64,000 nt of DNA from Leucobacter luti (GTDB taxonomy: Bacteria; Actinomycetota; Actinomycetes; Actinomycetales; Microbacteriaceae). Where the stretch lies: assembly GCF_004217175.1 (NCBI RefSeq), contig NZ_SHKI01000002.1, forward strand, positions 708,130 to 772,129. The letters run 5' to 3'. The first letter of the stretch is position 1. The number at the start of each line of letters is the position of its first letter. A program made the position numbers and the translations under genes. Shown piece after piece: positions 44,665 to 53,817 of the stretch. The notes beneath the pieces are model-generated. The model ran no database searches. It was not told the origin of the DNA and worked only from the letters and a program-made list of their open reading frames with translations.

Positions 44665-45789
44665 ATGACTGACCTGGCATTCACCCACACCGAAGCTGAT
44701 CGGCTGCCCGCCGCCGAGCGCGAGGCGCTCCTCGCGGATCCGGGGTTCGGTAACGTCTTCACCGACCACATGGTCTCGGTGGTGTGGACCAAGGACGCCG
44801 GGTGGCACGACGCCGAGGTGATTCCGTACGGGCCGATCCAGATGGATCCCGCGTCCTCCGTGCTGCACTACGGCCAGGAGATCTTCGAGGGGCTCAAGGC
44901 GTACCGCCGGGCCGACGGTTCGATCGTCACGTTCCGCCCCGAGGCGAACGCGCGGCGGCTGAACGAGTCGGCGGTGCGGCTCGCGCTGCCCGAGATCCCC
45001 GAGGAGCTGTTCGTGGCGGGCGTGCGCGAGCTCGTCCGGATTGACGCGGACTGGGTGCCGAGCGGGTACGACCAGAGCCTGTACCTGCGCCCGTTCATGA
45101 TCGCCGACGAGAGCTTCCTTGGTGTGCGCGCCGCGGAGCGCGCCCGCTTCATGATCATCGCGAGCCCCGCCGGCCCATACTTCTCGGGCGGCGTGAAGCC
45201 GGTGTCGATCTGGCTCTCGCGGGATCTCGCTCGCGCCGGCCGCGGCGGTACTGGCGCCGCGAAGTGCGGCGGCAACTACGCCGCGTCGCTGCTGCCGCAG
45301 CAGGTGGCCGCCGACAACGGCTGCCAGCAGGTGCTGTTCACCGACTCCGCTACGGTCGACACGATCGACGAGCTCGGCGGGATGAACCTGTTCCTCGTGC
45401 GCGCCGACGGCACGCTGCTCACGCCGCGCCTCAACGGAAACATCCTCGACGGGATCACCCGCCGCAGCCTGATCCAGCTCGCGAAGGATCGCGGCCACGC
45501 GGTCGAGGAGCGCGATCTGACCGTGTCGGAGTGGCGCGAGGGTGTCGCCGCGGGCACCATCACCGAGGCGTTCGCCTGCGGCACTGCCGCCGTGATCACC
45601 CCGATCAGGCAGCTAAAGTCCGAGGACTTCGCGATCGACTTCGGCGAGTCCGGGCCCGGCGAGCTGACGATGGCGCTGCGCGAAGAGCTCACCGGTATCC
45701 AGTTCGGCACCCGCGAGGACCGTCACGGCTGGCTCTCGCAGATCACCGAACCGGCGGCGGGCGCGGCAGAGACGGCGGCGGCACGATGA
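44665..45789 (+). CDS. ilvE: Branched-chain amino acid aminotransferase
   Basis: A 374-residue class IV PLP enzyme transferring the amino group to the oxo-acids of leucine, isoleucine and valine. [14 protein letters not shown] (~194) holds the PLP lysine; MNLFLV and LDGITRRS (~253-275) bind PLP phosphate and substrate; length matches the actinobacterial IlvE. Its stop overlaps the ATG of the FAH-family gene (ATGA). It catalyses the last step of the pathway that contains LeuA and LeuB in this window. Confidence 0.93.
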   Translation: MTDLAFTHTEADRLPAAEREALLADPGFGNVFTDHMVSVVWTKDAGWHDAEVIPYGPIQMDPASSVLHYGQEIFEGLKAYRRADGSIVTFRPEANARRLNESAVRLALPEIPEELFVAGVRELVRIDADWVPSGYDQSLYLRPFMIADESFLGVRAAERARFMIIASPAGPYFSGGVKPVSIWLSRDLARAGRGGTGAAKCGGNYAASLLPQQVAADNGCQQVLFTDSATVDTIDELGGMNLFLVRADGTLLTPRLNGNILDGITRRSLIQLAKDRGHAVEERDLTVSEWREGVAAGTITEAFACGTAAVITPIRQLKSEDFAIDFGESGPGELTMALREELTGIQFGTREDRHGWLSQITEPAAGAAETAAAR

Positions 45790-46586
45790 AGGTTGCACGT
45801 TTCCAGGTCGACGGCGAGATCTCGTTCGGCGTGCTCGACGCCGCAGAGAACGGGACCGGTGTCGAGCTCGTTGAGCTGGTGAGCGACCCGATCGTCGCGG
45901 GCTACGACACCACCGGGCGGCGCTTCCGCCTGGAGCAGGTGCGGTTGCTCGCCCCGGTGATTCCGCGCTCAAAGGTGGTGTGCGTCGGTAAGAACTACGC
46001 CGACCACATCGAGGAGATGAAGGACGTGACGGGCGGGGAGACGCCCGAGGAGCCGCTGCTGTTCCTGAAGCCGAACACCTCGGTGATCGGCCCGGGCGAC
46101 GCCATCGTGCGGCCGGCGATCTCCGAGCGGGTGGAGCACGAGGGCGAGCTCGCGCTCGTGATCGGCGCGCTCGCGAAGGACGTCCCCGAGGAGGACGCGC
46201 TGAAGTACGTGTTCGGCTTCACCTGCGCCAACGACGTGAGCGCCCGCGATCTCCAGATCAAGGACGGGCAGTGGACGCGCGGCAAGGGCTTCGACACGTT
46301 CTGCCCGCTCGGCCCCGTGATCGAGACGGATCCCGACCTCGCGAACGCGCGGATCACCACGCGGGTGAACGGTGAGACCCGCCAAGACGGCACCACCGGC
46401 CAGCTGATCCACTCGCTCGCGCGCATCGTCTCGTACGCCTCGCAGGCGTTCACGCTGCTCCCGGGCGATGTGATCCTCACCGGCACGCCCGCTGGGGTGG
46501 GCCCGCTCGTATCGGGCGACGTCGTCGAGGTGGAGATCGAGGGAATCGGCATCCTCCGCAACCCTGTGCGCGACGCCGGCGAGTAG
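45786..46586 (+). CDS. Fumarylacetoacetate-hydrolase-family protein
   Basis: A 266-residue hydrolase/decarboxylase-like enzyme. [13 protein letters not shown] (~64), [13 protein letters not shown] (~93) and [11 protein letters not shown] (~117, metal-binding Glu residues) are the family core; [10 protein letters not shown] is near the end. Relatives act on acylpyruvates, oxaloacetate or hydroxymuconate-type compounds; the substrate is unknown. The ATG overlaps the ilvE stop. Such genes are often found beside gltX or leuB in Actinobacteria, suggesting metabolite clean-up. Confidence 0.87.
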   Translation: MKVARFQVDGEISFGVLDAAENGTGVELVELVSDPIVAGYDTTGRRFRLEQVRLLAPVIPRSKVVCVGKNYADHIEEMKDVTGGETPEEPLLFLKPNTSVIGPGDAIVRPAISERVEHEGELALVIGALAKDVPEEDALKYVFGFTCANDVSARDLQIKDGQWTRGKGFDTFCPLGPVIETDPDLANARITTRVNGETRQDGTTGQLIHSLARIVSYASQAFTLLPGDVILTGTPAGVGPLVSGDVVEVEIEGIGILRNPVRDAGE

Positions 46587-46594
46587 ACGCGCGG

Positions 46595-48577
46595 GTGGGG
46601 GAACACAGCGACGGGGCGCGCCCCGAGACCGACGCGGCCGGCTCAGCCGCCGCAGACGGCCCGGAGTTCGCCGCGGATCAGGCCCCCCGGGTGCGGCCCC
46701 TGAGCTACCCGGGGGTGCACCCGGCTGGCTCGGTGGTGATCACGCAGGACCGGGTGTGGCCGATCCGCGACCGCTGGAGCGAGCCCCTCGACTGGGAGCG
46801 CTCCGCGGCACAGCGGCTCGGGACCACGCGCGTACAGCTTGACGCGCCGTCGGCCGAGCGGCTGGGCCTCTCGACGACCACGCTTCCCCACCTCAACAGC
46901 GTGCTGGAGGAGGGGCTCGGCGTGGTCGCCGACGGCCTCGTTCCGGTCCTCGCGATCGGCTCGAACGCGTCGCCCGCGCAGCTGCGGCACAAGTTTGGGA
47001 CCGAGCCGGGGGTGCTGATGGTGCCCTCGCTGCGCGCGCGCGTGACCGGCCTTCGGGTCGGCTTCGCCGGCTTCGTCGCGTCGCTCGGCTACGTCCCCGC
47101 CACCATTTTCCCGGAGCCCGGCGCGCAGATCGAGCTCGCCGTGCAGTTCCTCAGCCGATCTCAGCTGCGCGCCGTCGACCGCACGGAGACACCGTGGTAC
47201 CGGCGCGTCTGGATCGCGGATGCCGAGATTCAGCTGCAGACGGGGGAGACCCTGCGCGGCGCGTACGCGTACGTCGCTCTGGGCGGGTACCTGGGCGACG
47301 CGGACGGTGGCTTCGTGATGGGGGCCACGACCGGGGAGCCCGAGCCGAGCGTCGGCCGCCGCTTCGGCACGCAGAGCGCGCTGCTCTTGCGCATGCTGCG
47401 CGAGCCGGGGATCGCCGCCGCGTGGGGGAGCGCCGCCGCCCCGCTCACGCTCGCTGGCGCCGCACCCGCGGCCTCGGCGCGCGTGCTGCGCGAGGCGGGC
47501 CTCGTGCTGCTGGAGAACCCCCTGGCGGAGCTCCCCGACCAGATCGGTCGTGCCGCGCAGCGATACGGCGAACACTTCACCGTGGTCGCGCCCGAGCTGC
47601 GTAGCGTGTCGGCGGAGCCCGGGCACGCGGGTGACCGGCTCCACGTGACGGTTGCGCGCACCCACGATCTGCTTGAGCGGAAGGGCATCTCCGTGGTGCG
47701 GCTCGGGGCAGAGCTGCAGCGCGTGCTCGGAGATCCGCACCACGTCGAGGTGGTCTCCGAGGCGCTCGCCCAGGAGGTCGGCCCCGCCGCACCGCGCGTG
47801 GTGGCCACCGTGTACCGCGAGCGCGCGGACGCGGCGCCAGACGCGGCGCCCGACACGATTGAGATCGACCACATGATCCGGATGGGCGCGGGCCTCGAGG
47901 TGGGAGAGCGCGCGGTGGTGCGCCCCGTCGAGGTGAGCCGGCCCACCGGCTTCGACGCGCTGCTGGGGATCCCCAACTACGTTTCGTTCCGCGTCACACT
48001 CGCCGACCCGGCGAGCACGGAGCGCGAGGTGTGCCTGATGAGCGCGCTGTCGCTGCAGCTGCTCGGGGTGACCAGCGGCGACTACGTGGTGCTGGAAGGA
48101 TCGCCGGGCAGCGACGGCGTAGTGCCGACCGTGGTGATCAAAGCGTTTGAACTGCCGGACGACGTGTGGCAGGAGCGCGTGCGGGTCTCCGGGGGAACGT
48201 GGGGCGGCCGGTTCCCGGGCGCCCGCGACACGCTGGGCGTGCACCCTGATATCCCCACGATTTTTATCGACGCGTCGACGCGGGCGCGGCTCGGCGTCGG
48301 TGAGCAGCAGCTCGCGGTGGTGCGCGCCCGGCCGGCCCGGCGGCAGCAGTTCGGCAACGAGCTGCGCGAGATGCTGCTGCTCCTGGCCGTCGCGTTCATC
48401 GGGATCGTCGGGCTGATCCCCGACGCCTGGATCGGCGGCGCGCTCGTTGCCGCCCTCCTTGTTGGGGCGTTCGCGCTCATGACGCTGAAGATGCGACGCC
48501 GCCTCTCGCACCGCGCGCAGCGCCCGCTCCGCGCTGCGGTGCGCGGCAGGCGGCGCGGCTCCGGCGGCTCACGCTAG
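46595..48577 (+). CDS. Unrecognised membrane protein with GGCT-like N-terminal domain
   Basis: A 660-residue protein. Residues ~120-270 read like a gamma-glutamylcyclotransferase fold: VLAIGSNASPAQL corresponds to the family's YGSN motif and AVDRTETPWYRRV to its LDxxEgxYxR strand; the catalytic Glu cannot be assigned with confidence. Residues ~430-610 contain two stretches like double-psi barrel domains (IDHMIRMGAGLEVGERAVV, TIFIDASTRARLGVGEQQL). Two membrane helices (~595-635) and a basic tail end it. The GTG has no clear ribosome site and lies 8 bp after the FAH stop. I do not know the family; the combination is unusual. Confidence 0.65.
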   Translation: MGEHSDGARPETDAAGSAAADGPEFAADQAPRVRPLSYPGVHPAGSVVITQDRVWPIRDRWSEPLDWERSAAQRLGTTRVQLDAPSAERLGLSTTTLPHLNSVLEEGLGVVADGLVPVLAIGSNASPAQLRHKFGTEPGVLMVPSLRARVTGLRVGFAGFVASLGYVPATIFPEPGAQIELAVQFLSRSQLRAVDRTETPWYRRVWIADAEIQLQTGETLRGAYAYVALGGYLGDADGGFVMGATTGEPEPSVGRRFGTQSALLLRMLREPGIAAAWGSAAAPLTLAGAAPAASARVLREAGLVLLENPLAELPDQIGRAAQRYGEHFTVVAPELRSVSAEPGHAGDRLHVTVARTHDLLERKGISVVRLGAELQRVLGDPHHVEVVSEALAQEVGPAAPRVVATVYRERADAAPDAAPDTIEIDHMIRMGAGLEVGERAVVRPVEVSRPTGFDALLGIPNYVSFRVTLADPASTEREVCLMSALSLQLLGVTSGDYVVLEGSPGSDGVVPTVVIKAFELPDDVWQERVRVSGGTWGGRFPGARDTLGVHPDIPTIFIDASTRARLGVGEQQLAVVRARPARRQQFGNELREMLLLLAVAFIGIVGLIPDAWIGGALVAALLVGAFALMTLKMRRRLSHRAQRPLRAAVRGRRRGSGGSR

Positions 48578-48579
48578 GC

Positions 48580-48613
48580 GGGCCGCGGGCCGCGGGCCGC
48601 GGGCCGCGGGCGC
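48580..48613. repeat. GGGCCGC heptamer tandem repeat
   Basis: Four exact GGGCCGC units plus a partial one, directly after the preceding stop. The unit is nearly self-complementary and could fold as a 3' hairpin. Confidence 0.8.
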
Positions 48614-48716
48614 TGCCAGGTGCCAATCCGCTGGGGGAACCGGGCACGGGGCTCCCGCGTCCGCCCGCGCTCGGGTACGCTCGGGAGCAGTGGGGCCGCG
48701 AGGAGGAGGTGTCGGT

Positions 48717-50204
48717 GTGTCGAGCGTATGGCAGGCTCTGGGGCGCGGCGAATCTGTGCGCGCCAGGAGGCGACAGCTTGAACTCGCGCACGAGCGATTC
48801 CTCGGCCATCTCGGGGGCTTCGGACCGGAGAGCGCGGAAGCTGAGACCGAGCTTCGCGAGCGTTTTGGGCGCGCGCCCGAGCTGCGCCCCGTGGTGCTCG
48901 AATCGTGGCTCAGGTCGCAGCGCGGCACGATCGACCCGAACCGGGTGCTCGATCGCCCGGCGCTCGACGCCGACGAGCTGAGCGAGCTGCGCCGCACGCA
49001 CCCGCTCTCGCAGGCCCTGCCGGTGGTGCGAAAGCTGCTCTTCGACGAGGCGCGCGACTCCGGCCTGATCGTCGCCGTGGGTGATGCGGCCGGGCGCCTG
49101 CTCTGGGTCGACGGCGACTCCGTACTGCGCACGCGCGCCGCCGAGATGGGGTTCGTCCCCGGCATGGACTGGTCCGAGCGCTCCGTCGGCACGAGCGCGC
49201 CGGGCAGCGCGCTCGCGCTTGACCACGCAATTCAGGTGCTCGGGGCCGAGCACTTCAACCGCGCGGCGCACGACTGGAGCTGCACGGCCGCGCCGGTGCA
49301 CGACCCGATGACCGGCGCGATCATTGGCGTGGTCGACGTGACGGGTGGCGACAACGCGGCCTCACCGCACCTGCTGCCGCTACTGCAAGCCACGCTCGCG
49401 GCGATCGAGGCGGAGCTGCAGCTCGCCTCGCTGCGGCTGCTGCTGAACCGCCCGCGGCCAGACGGGCCCGCCGGGGCGGCCGGCGGTGCCGCGGCCGGCG
49501 GCTCAGCGGCGGGCCGTTCCGTGGTGGGGCCCCCGCGCGGGTCGCCCGCCAGCGCCGGGCACCCGGACGCTTCCGCGGTCGCCCCGCCGAGCTCCGAGCG
49601 CGCGCCAGAGCCGTTCGTGCCCCGCCTGCTCGTGCTCGGCCGCGACCCCGCGTTGCTTGAGTGGGCGGACGGCGCGGCAGCGCTCACGGGCCGGCACGCG
49701 GAGATCCTGCTCGCGCTCGCGGCGGCGCCGCAGGGGCGCGCGGCTGCAACCCTCGCCGAGCAGGTGTACGGGCAGCGCAGCTCTGAGCAGACGCTCCGGG
49801 CGGAGCTGGTGCGGTTGCGGCGCTGGTGCGAGGCCGAGCGGGTGCCGCTCGTGCTGAGCTCGCGCCCGTACCGGCTGGTGGGCCCGCTGCGGGTCGACGC
49901 GACGGACACGCTCGACGCGCTCGCGAGCGGGGCGGCGGCGGCCGTGCTCGCCGCCTACTCCGGGCCGGTGCTGCCGGCCTCGGCGGCCCCGGTCGTCGAG
50001 GCGCTCCGCGCGGAGGTCGACGCCACGCTGCGCGAGGCGATGCTGGAGCACGCGAGCCCGGACGCGCTCTACGATTACGCGCAGCACTGGGCCACGGGCG
50101 ACGCCCACGTGTGGGAGACCCTGCTGCAGGTGCTCCCGCCGCAGTCGCCCAAGCGGGCGCGCGTGGTTGCGCGGCTCGAAACGCTCGGCGCCGCCCCACG
50201 CTGA
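48717..50204 (+). CDS. GAF-domain regulator of the aldehyde/alcohol dehydrogenase module
   Basis: A 495-residue protein resembling AcoR-type activators but without the AAA+ sigma-54 domain. The N-terminal ~90 residues have the family pattern VVLESWLRSQ; a GAF domain spans about 100-240 (LIVAVGDAAGRLLW, GTSAPGSALAL, CTAAPVHDPMTGAIIGVVDVTG). A Gly/Ala/Pro linker (~245-300) leads to a C-terminal DNA-binding-like region (ALTGRHAEILLALAAAPQG, LRAELVRLRRW). The GTG at 48717 has AGGAGGAGG upstream; the GTG 27 bases earlier is rejected. Family and position point to sensing an alcohol or aldehyde and controlling the downstream genes. Confidence 0.78.
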   Translation: MSSVWQALGRGESVRARRRQLELAHERFLGHLGGFGPESAEAETELRERFGRAPELRPVVLESWLRSQRGTIDPNRVLDRPALDADELSELRRTHPLSQALPVVRKLLFDEARDSGLIVAVGDAAGRLLWVDGDSVLRTRAAEMGFVPGMDWSERSVGTSAPGSALALDHAIQVLGAEHFNRAAHDWSCTAAPVHDPMTGAIIGVVDVTGGDNAASPHLLPLLQATLAAIEAELQLASLRLLLNRPRPDGPAGAAGGAAAGGSAAGRSVVGPPRGSPASAGHPDASAVAPPSSERAPEPFVPRLLVLGRDPALLEWADGAAALTGRHAEILLALAAAPQGRAAATLAEQVYGQRSSEQTLRAELVRLRRWCEAERVPLVLSSRPYRLVGPLRVDATDTLDALASGAAAAVLAAYSGPVLPASAAPVVEALRAEVDATLREAMLEHASPDALYDYAQHWATGDAHVWETLLQVLPPQSPKRARVVARLETLGAAPR

Positions 50205-50250
50205 CCGCCCCGCCCCCCGCTGACCGCCCCGCTGCCGCGACAGCCCCGCC

Positions 50251-50280
50251 GCAGCCGCAGCCGCAGCCGCAGCCGCAGCC
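50251..50280. repeat. GCAGCC hexanucleotide microsatellite
   Basis: Five exact GCAGCC units in the 228-bp gap between the regulator and the aldehyde dehydrogenase gene. Confidence 0.85.
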
Positions 50281-50334
50281 CCCGCCCCGCCCCGCCACCG
50301 CGCGGGGCGGGACGGGGCACTGAAATCCCGCGGA

Positions 50335-50401
50335 AACGCGAATGCAACGCGAATGCAACGGTCGGCGTCGTAGCGTCGGGAGCACCGGGAGACGATCCCG
50401 G
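50335..50401 (+). promoter_or_regulatory. Regulated promoter of the aldehyde dehydrogenase operon
   Basis: AACGCGAATGC is repeated at 50335-50345 and 50346-50356 and begins again at 50357: direct repeats one helical turn apart. A -10-like TAGCGT is at 50371-50376, so the repeats cover the -35 region, a usual place for an activator. An inverted repeat CCGGGA-GACGA-TCCCGG follows at 50385-50401 in the leader. Confidence 0.55.
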
Positions 50402-50432
50402 CTTTCGACACTGACGTCAAAGGAGACGCGCC

Positions 50433-51956
50433 ATGACCGTATACGCAGCCCCGGGACAGCCCGATTCGCTCGTAACTTTCAAGAGTCGGTACGAGCACTA
50501 CATCGGTGGCGAGTGGGTGCCGCCGGTGGGCGGCCAGTACTTCGAGAACGTCACCCCGATCACGGGCAAGGCGTTCTGTGAGGTCGCGCGCGGCACGGCC
50601 GCGGACATCGACGCGGCGCTTGACGCCGCCCACGCCGCCGCGCCGGCCTGGGGACAGACGAGCCCCGCCGAGCGCGCGGTCATCCTGAATAAGATCGCCG
50701 ACCGCATGGAGCAGAATCTCGAGCTCATCGCCGTCGCGGAGACGTGGGACAACGGCAAGGCGGTCCGCGAGACCCTCAACGCCGACATCCCGCTCGCGAT
50801 CGACCACTTCCGGTACTTCGCGGGCGCGATCCGGGCCCAGGAGGGCGGCCTGTCTCAGATCAACGAGGACATGGTGGCGTACCACTTCCACGAGCCGCTC
50901 GGCGTGGTGGGGCAGATCATCCCGTGGAACTTTCCGATCCTCATGGCCACGTGGAAGCTCGCGCCGGCCCTCGCCGCGGGGAACGCGATCGTGCTGAAGC
51001 CGGCCGAGCAGACGCCGGCGTCGATCCTCGTGCTGTTCGAGCTCATCGGCGACCTGCTGCCTGCGGGCGTGGTCAACATCGTCAACGGCTTCGGCGCGGA
51101 GGCTGGCAAGCCGCTCGCCACGAGCCCGCGGATCCGCAAGATTGCGTTCACCGGCGAGACCACCACGGGCCGGCTGATCATGCAGTACGCGTCGGAGAAC
51201 ATCATCCCCGTCACGCTTGAGCTCGGCGGGAAGAGCCCGAACCTGTTCTTCGAAGACGTCATGGCCCAGGACGACGCGTACTTCGACAAGGCGAAGGAGG
51301 GCTTCACCATGTTCGCCCTCAATCAGGGTGAGGTCTGCACGTGCCCGTCGCGCGCGCTCATCCAGGAGTCGATCGCGGGCGCTTTCCTCGACGCGGTCGT
51401 GGAGCGCACCGAGCTGATCACGCGCGGCAACCCGCTCGACACCGACACGATGATGGGTGCGCAGGCGTCGAACGACCAGTTCGAGAAGATCCGCTCCTAC
51501 CTCGACATCGGCAAGCAAGAGGGCGCACAGGTGCTCACCGGCGGCGAGGTGGCGGATCTGGGTGGCGAGTTCGCGGACGGGTTCTACATTCAGCCGACCA
51601 TTTTCCGCGGCGACAACTCGATGCGGATCTTCCAGGAGGAGATCTTCGGCCCCGTCGTCTCGGCGACCACGTTCACCGACTTCGACGACGCGGTCCGGAT
51701 CGCGAACGACACCCTCTACGGCCTGGGCGCCGGGGTATGGAGCCGCAGCGGCAACACCGCGTACCGCGCGGGCCGCGCCATCCAGGCCGGCCGTGTGTGG
51801 GTCAACAACTACCACGCTTACCCGGCCCACGCCGCGTTCGGCGGCTACAAGTCGAGCGGGATCGGCCGTGAGAACCACCTCATGATGCTCGATCACTACC
51901 AGCAGACCAAGAACCTGCTGGTGAGCTACCGCGAGTCTGCCGACGGCTTCTTTTGA
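50433..51956 (+). CDS. NAD-dependent aldehyde dehydrogenase (ExaC/acetaldehyde type)
   Basis: A 507-residue enzyme oxidising an aldehyde to the acid. Cys302 in [11 protein letters not shown] is the nucleophile (with Cys304 beside it); LELGGKSP (~262) carries the general base Glu; PWNFPILM (~168) and FTGETTTG (~239) bind NAD. The VCTCPSR form is typical of the ExaC/AldB acetaldehyde branch. AAAGGAGA precedes the ATG. Next to an alcohol dehydrogenase and a DUF779 protein it completes an alcohol-to-acid module. Confidence 0.92.
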   Translation: MTVYAAPGQPDSLVTFKSRYEHYIGGEWVPPVGGQYFENVTPITGKAFCEVARGTAADIDAALDAAHAAAPAWGQTSPAERAVILNKIADRMEQNLELIAVAETWDNGKAVRETLNADIPLAIDHFRYFAGAIRAQEGGLSQINEDMVAYHFHEPLGVVGQIIPWNFPILMATWKLAPALAAGNAIVLKPAEQTPASILVLFELIGDLLPAGVVNIVNGFGAEAGKPLATSPRIRKIAFTGETTTGRLIMQYASENIIPVTLELGGKSPNLFFEDVMAQDDAYFDKAKEGFTMFALNQGEVCTCPSRALIQESIAGAFLDAVVERTELITRGNPLDTDTMMGAQASNDQFEKIRSYLDIGKQEGAQVLTGGEVADLGGEFADGFYIQPTIFRGDNSMRIFQEEIFGPVVSATTFTDFDDAVRIANDTLYGLGAGVWSRSGNTAYRAGRAIQAGRVWVNNYHAYPAHAAFGGYKSSGIGRENHLMMLDHYQQTKNLLVSYRESADGFF

Positions 51957-52003
51957 GCCGGCCACACCCGCCCACACCCATTGAGAACAAAGGACAGGAC
52001 ACG

Positions 52004-53038
52004 ATGACCACACAGACGATGCGCGCGGCGGCAGTCCCCGCGTTTGGGAAGCCCCTCGACGTTGCCGAGCACGCGGTCCCCACGCCGGGGCCGGGGCAGG
52101 CGCTCGTGCGCGTGCTCACGACCGGCGTGTGCCACACCGACCTCCACGCGGTTGAGGGCGACTGGCCGGTGAAGCCGAGTCCGCCGTTTATTCCCGGACA
52201 CGAGGGGGTTGGCATCGTCGAGGCGATCGGCGACGGGGTCACGAACGTCGCCGTTGGTGACCTCGTGGGCAACGCGTGGCTGTGGTCGGCGTGCGGGCAC
52301 TGCGAGTTCTGCCGCACGGGCTGGGAGACCCTTTGCGAGCAGCAGCAGAACGGCGGCTACTCGGTCGACGGTTCGTTTGCCGAGTACATGCTCGTCGACG
52401 CGGAGTACGCGGCGATCGTGCCCGCCGGATCCGATCCGGTCGAGGTCGCGCCCGTGCTCTGCGCTGGCGTCACGGTGTACAAGGGGCTCAAGGTCACCGG
52501 CGTGCGCCCGGGGCAGTGGGTCGTGATCTCCGGCATCGGCGGGCTCGGCCACATCGCGGTGCAGTACGCCGTGGCGATGGGCATGCGCGTCGCGGCGGTC
52601 GACATCTCCGACGACAAGCTGGCGCTCGCCAAGCAGCACGGTGCCGAGGTCACGGTGAACGCGCTCACGGAGGATCCGGTCGAGGCGATCCAGCGTGAGA
52701 CGGGCGGCACGCACGGGGTGCTCGTCACCGCCGTGCACCCGTCAGCGTTCGGTCAGGCGATCGGAATGACCCGCCGCGGCGGCACGATCGTGTTCAACGG
52801 TCTGCCGCCCGGGGACTTCCCGGCGCCGATCTTCGACATCGTGCTGAAGGGGCTCACGATCCGCGGCTCGATTGTCGGGACGCGGCAGGACATGATCGAG
52901 GCGCTCGACTTCTACGCGCGTGGGCTGATCCACCCGACCGTCGCCGAGCGCCCGCTCGAGGACGTGAACGCGGTGCTCGACGAGATGCGCGCCGGCAAGA
53001 TCGACGGCCGCGTCGTGCTGCGGCTCGCCGCGAGCTAG
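52004..53038 (+). CDS. adhP: Zinc-dependent alcohol dehydrogenase (AdhP/AdhA type)
   Basis: A 344-residue enzyme interconverting short-chain alcohols and aldehydes with NAD. Catalytic zinc: Cys43, His66 (GHE); structural zinc: Cys97, 100, 103, 111; NAD motif SGIGGLGH (~173). Composition and length match AdhP/Adh1-type ethanol dehydrogenases. The ATG at 52004 lies after AAAGGACAGG, 45 bp behind the aldehyde dehydrogenase gene, so the two are co-transcribed. Followed by a strong hairpin. Confidence 0.9.
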   Translation: MTTQTMRAAAVPAFGKPLDVAEHAVPTPGPGQALVRVLTTGVCHTDLHAVEGDWPVKPSPPFIPGHEGVGIVEAIGDGVTNVAVGDLVGNAWLWSACGHCEFCRTGWETLCEQQQNGGYSVDGSFAEYMLVDAEYAAIVPAGSDPVEVAPVLCAGVTVYKGLKVTGVRPGQWVVISGIGGLGHIAVQYAVAMGMRVAAVDISDDKLALAKQHGAEVTVNALTEDPVEAIQRETGGTHGVLVTAVHPSAFGQAIGMTRRGGTIVFNGLPPGDFPAPIFDIVLKGLTIRGSIVGTRQDMIEALDFYARGLIHPTVAERPLEDVNAVLDEMRAGKIDGRVVLRLAAS

Positions 53039-53047
53039 CGTCCGCGC

Positions 53048-53083
53048 GGGCGTGCGCCGCGGAGTGTTCCGCGGCGCACGCCC
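53048..53083 (+). terminator. Hairpin terminator after adhP
   Basis: A perfect 16-bp stem (GGGCGTGCGCCGCGGA on the left) with a GTGT loop, 9 bp after the adhP stop. It probably separates adhP from the DUF779 gene, or lets part of the transcripts through. Confidence 0.8.
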
Positions 53084-53175
53084 GACCGGTCTCGCGGTGG
53101 CGGGCCTTCCGGTCCGCCCCGGCGAGGCGTAGCCTGAAGAGACGCGGCGACGCTGCCGCGGAGAGGATGTGTCAC

Positions 53176-53748
53176 ATGTCCGAGCAGACGATTGCCAGCG
53201 CCGCGCCGGGTGAGACGTGCGACGCGGCCGGGGCGCCGGTCCCGCCGCCCGTGGCGAGTGCCCCGGTTCCCGGTACGGTCGCGGCCCGGCCCGAGGTGGC
53301 GGGTGAGACCGAGAGCCGGCTCGCATTCACGCCCGCGGCGCTCGATCTGATCGAGCGGCTGTGGGCCATGCACGGCCCGCTCATGTTCCACCAGTCGGGC
53401 GGGTGCTGCGATGGCAGTGCCCCGATGTGTTATCAAGCGGGCGAGTTCCGCACTGGCGGCCAGGACGTGCTGCTCGGCACGCTCGAACTCCCGCCGCGCG
53501 GTGGCGCGGCCGCGGACAGCGCAGCCGAGGACAGCGCGGCCGCGGGTGCGGCGGCCGAGCGCGGCGCGGCAGACGAGGCCGAGCGCGAGATCGCGTTTTG
53601 GATGTCGCGCGAGCAGTTCGGCGTCTGGGCGCACACCCACCTCACGGTCGACGCAGTTCCTGGGCGGGGGAGCGGCTTCTCGCTCGAGGCCCCCGAGGGG
53701 CTGCGGTTTCTGATTCGCTCCCGCCTCCTCGACCCCGGCCGCGCCTGA
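53176..53748 (+). CDS. DUF779-family protein
   Basis: A 190-residue protein. After an Ala/Pro-rich tail of ~45 residues the DUF779 core runs from FTPAALDLIERLW through FHQSGGCCDGSAPMC (Cys-rich, possibly metal-binding) to FWMSREQFGVWAHTHLTVDAVPGRG and LIRSRLL. An Ala/Glu-rich insert of ~30 residues breaks the core near 115-140. DUF779 proteins are typically encoded beside acetaldehyde-type dehydrogenases and are thought to help them; activity is unknown. The ATG at 53176 is chosen over one 9 bases upstream because GAGAGG then has normal spacing. Confidence 0.82.
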   Translation: MSEQTIASAAPGETCDAAGAPVPPPVASAPVPGTVAARPEVAGETESRLAFTPAALDLIERLWAMHGPLMFHQSGGCCDGSAPMCYQAGEFRTGGQDVLLGTLELPPRGGAAADSAAEDSAAAGAAAERGAADEAEREIAFWMSREQFGVWAHTHLTVDAVPGRGSGFSLEAPEGLRFLIRSRLLDPGRA

Positions 53749-53817
53749 GCACCCCGGCTTTCGGGCCCGGCGCAGGCCGCGACGCGAGCACGCAGCTCGA
53801 CCTGCGACAATAGAGCG

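Noticed and set aside
49503..52013. 836-codon minus-strand frame opposite the aldehyde dehydrogenase
   Set aside because: Opposes a canonical aldehyde dehydrogenase with Cys302; no motifs of its own.
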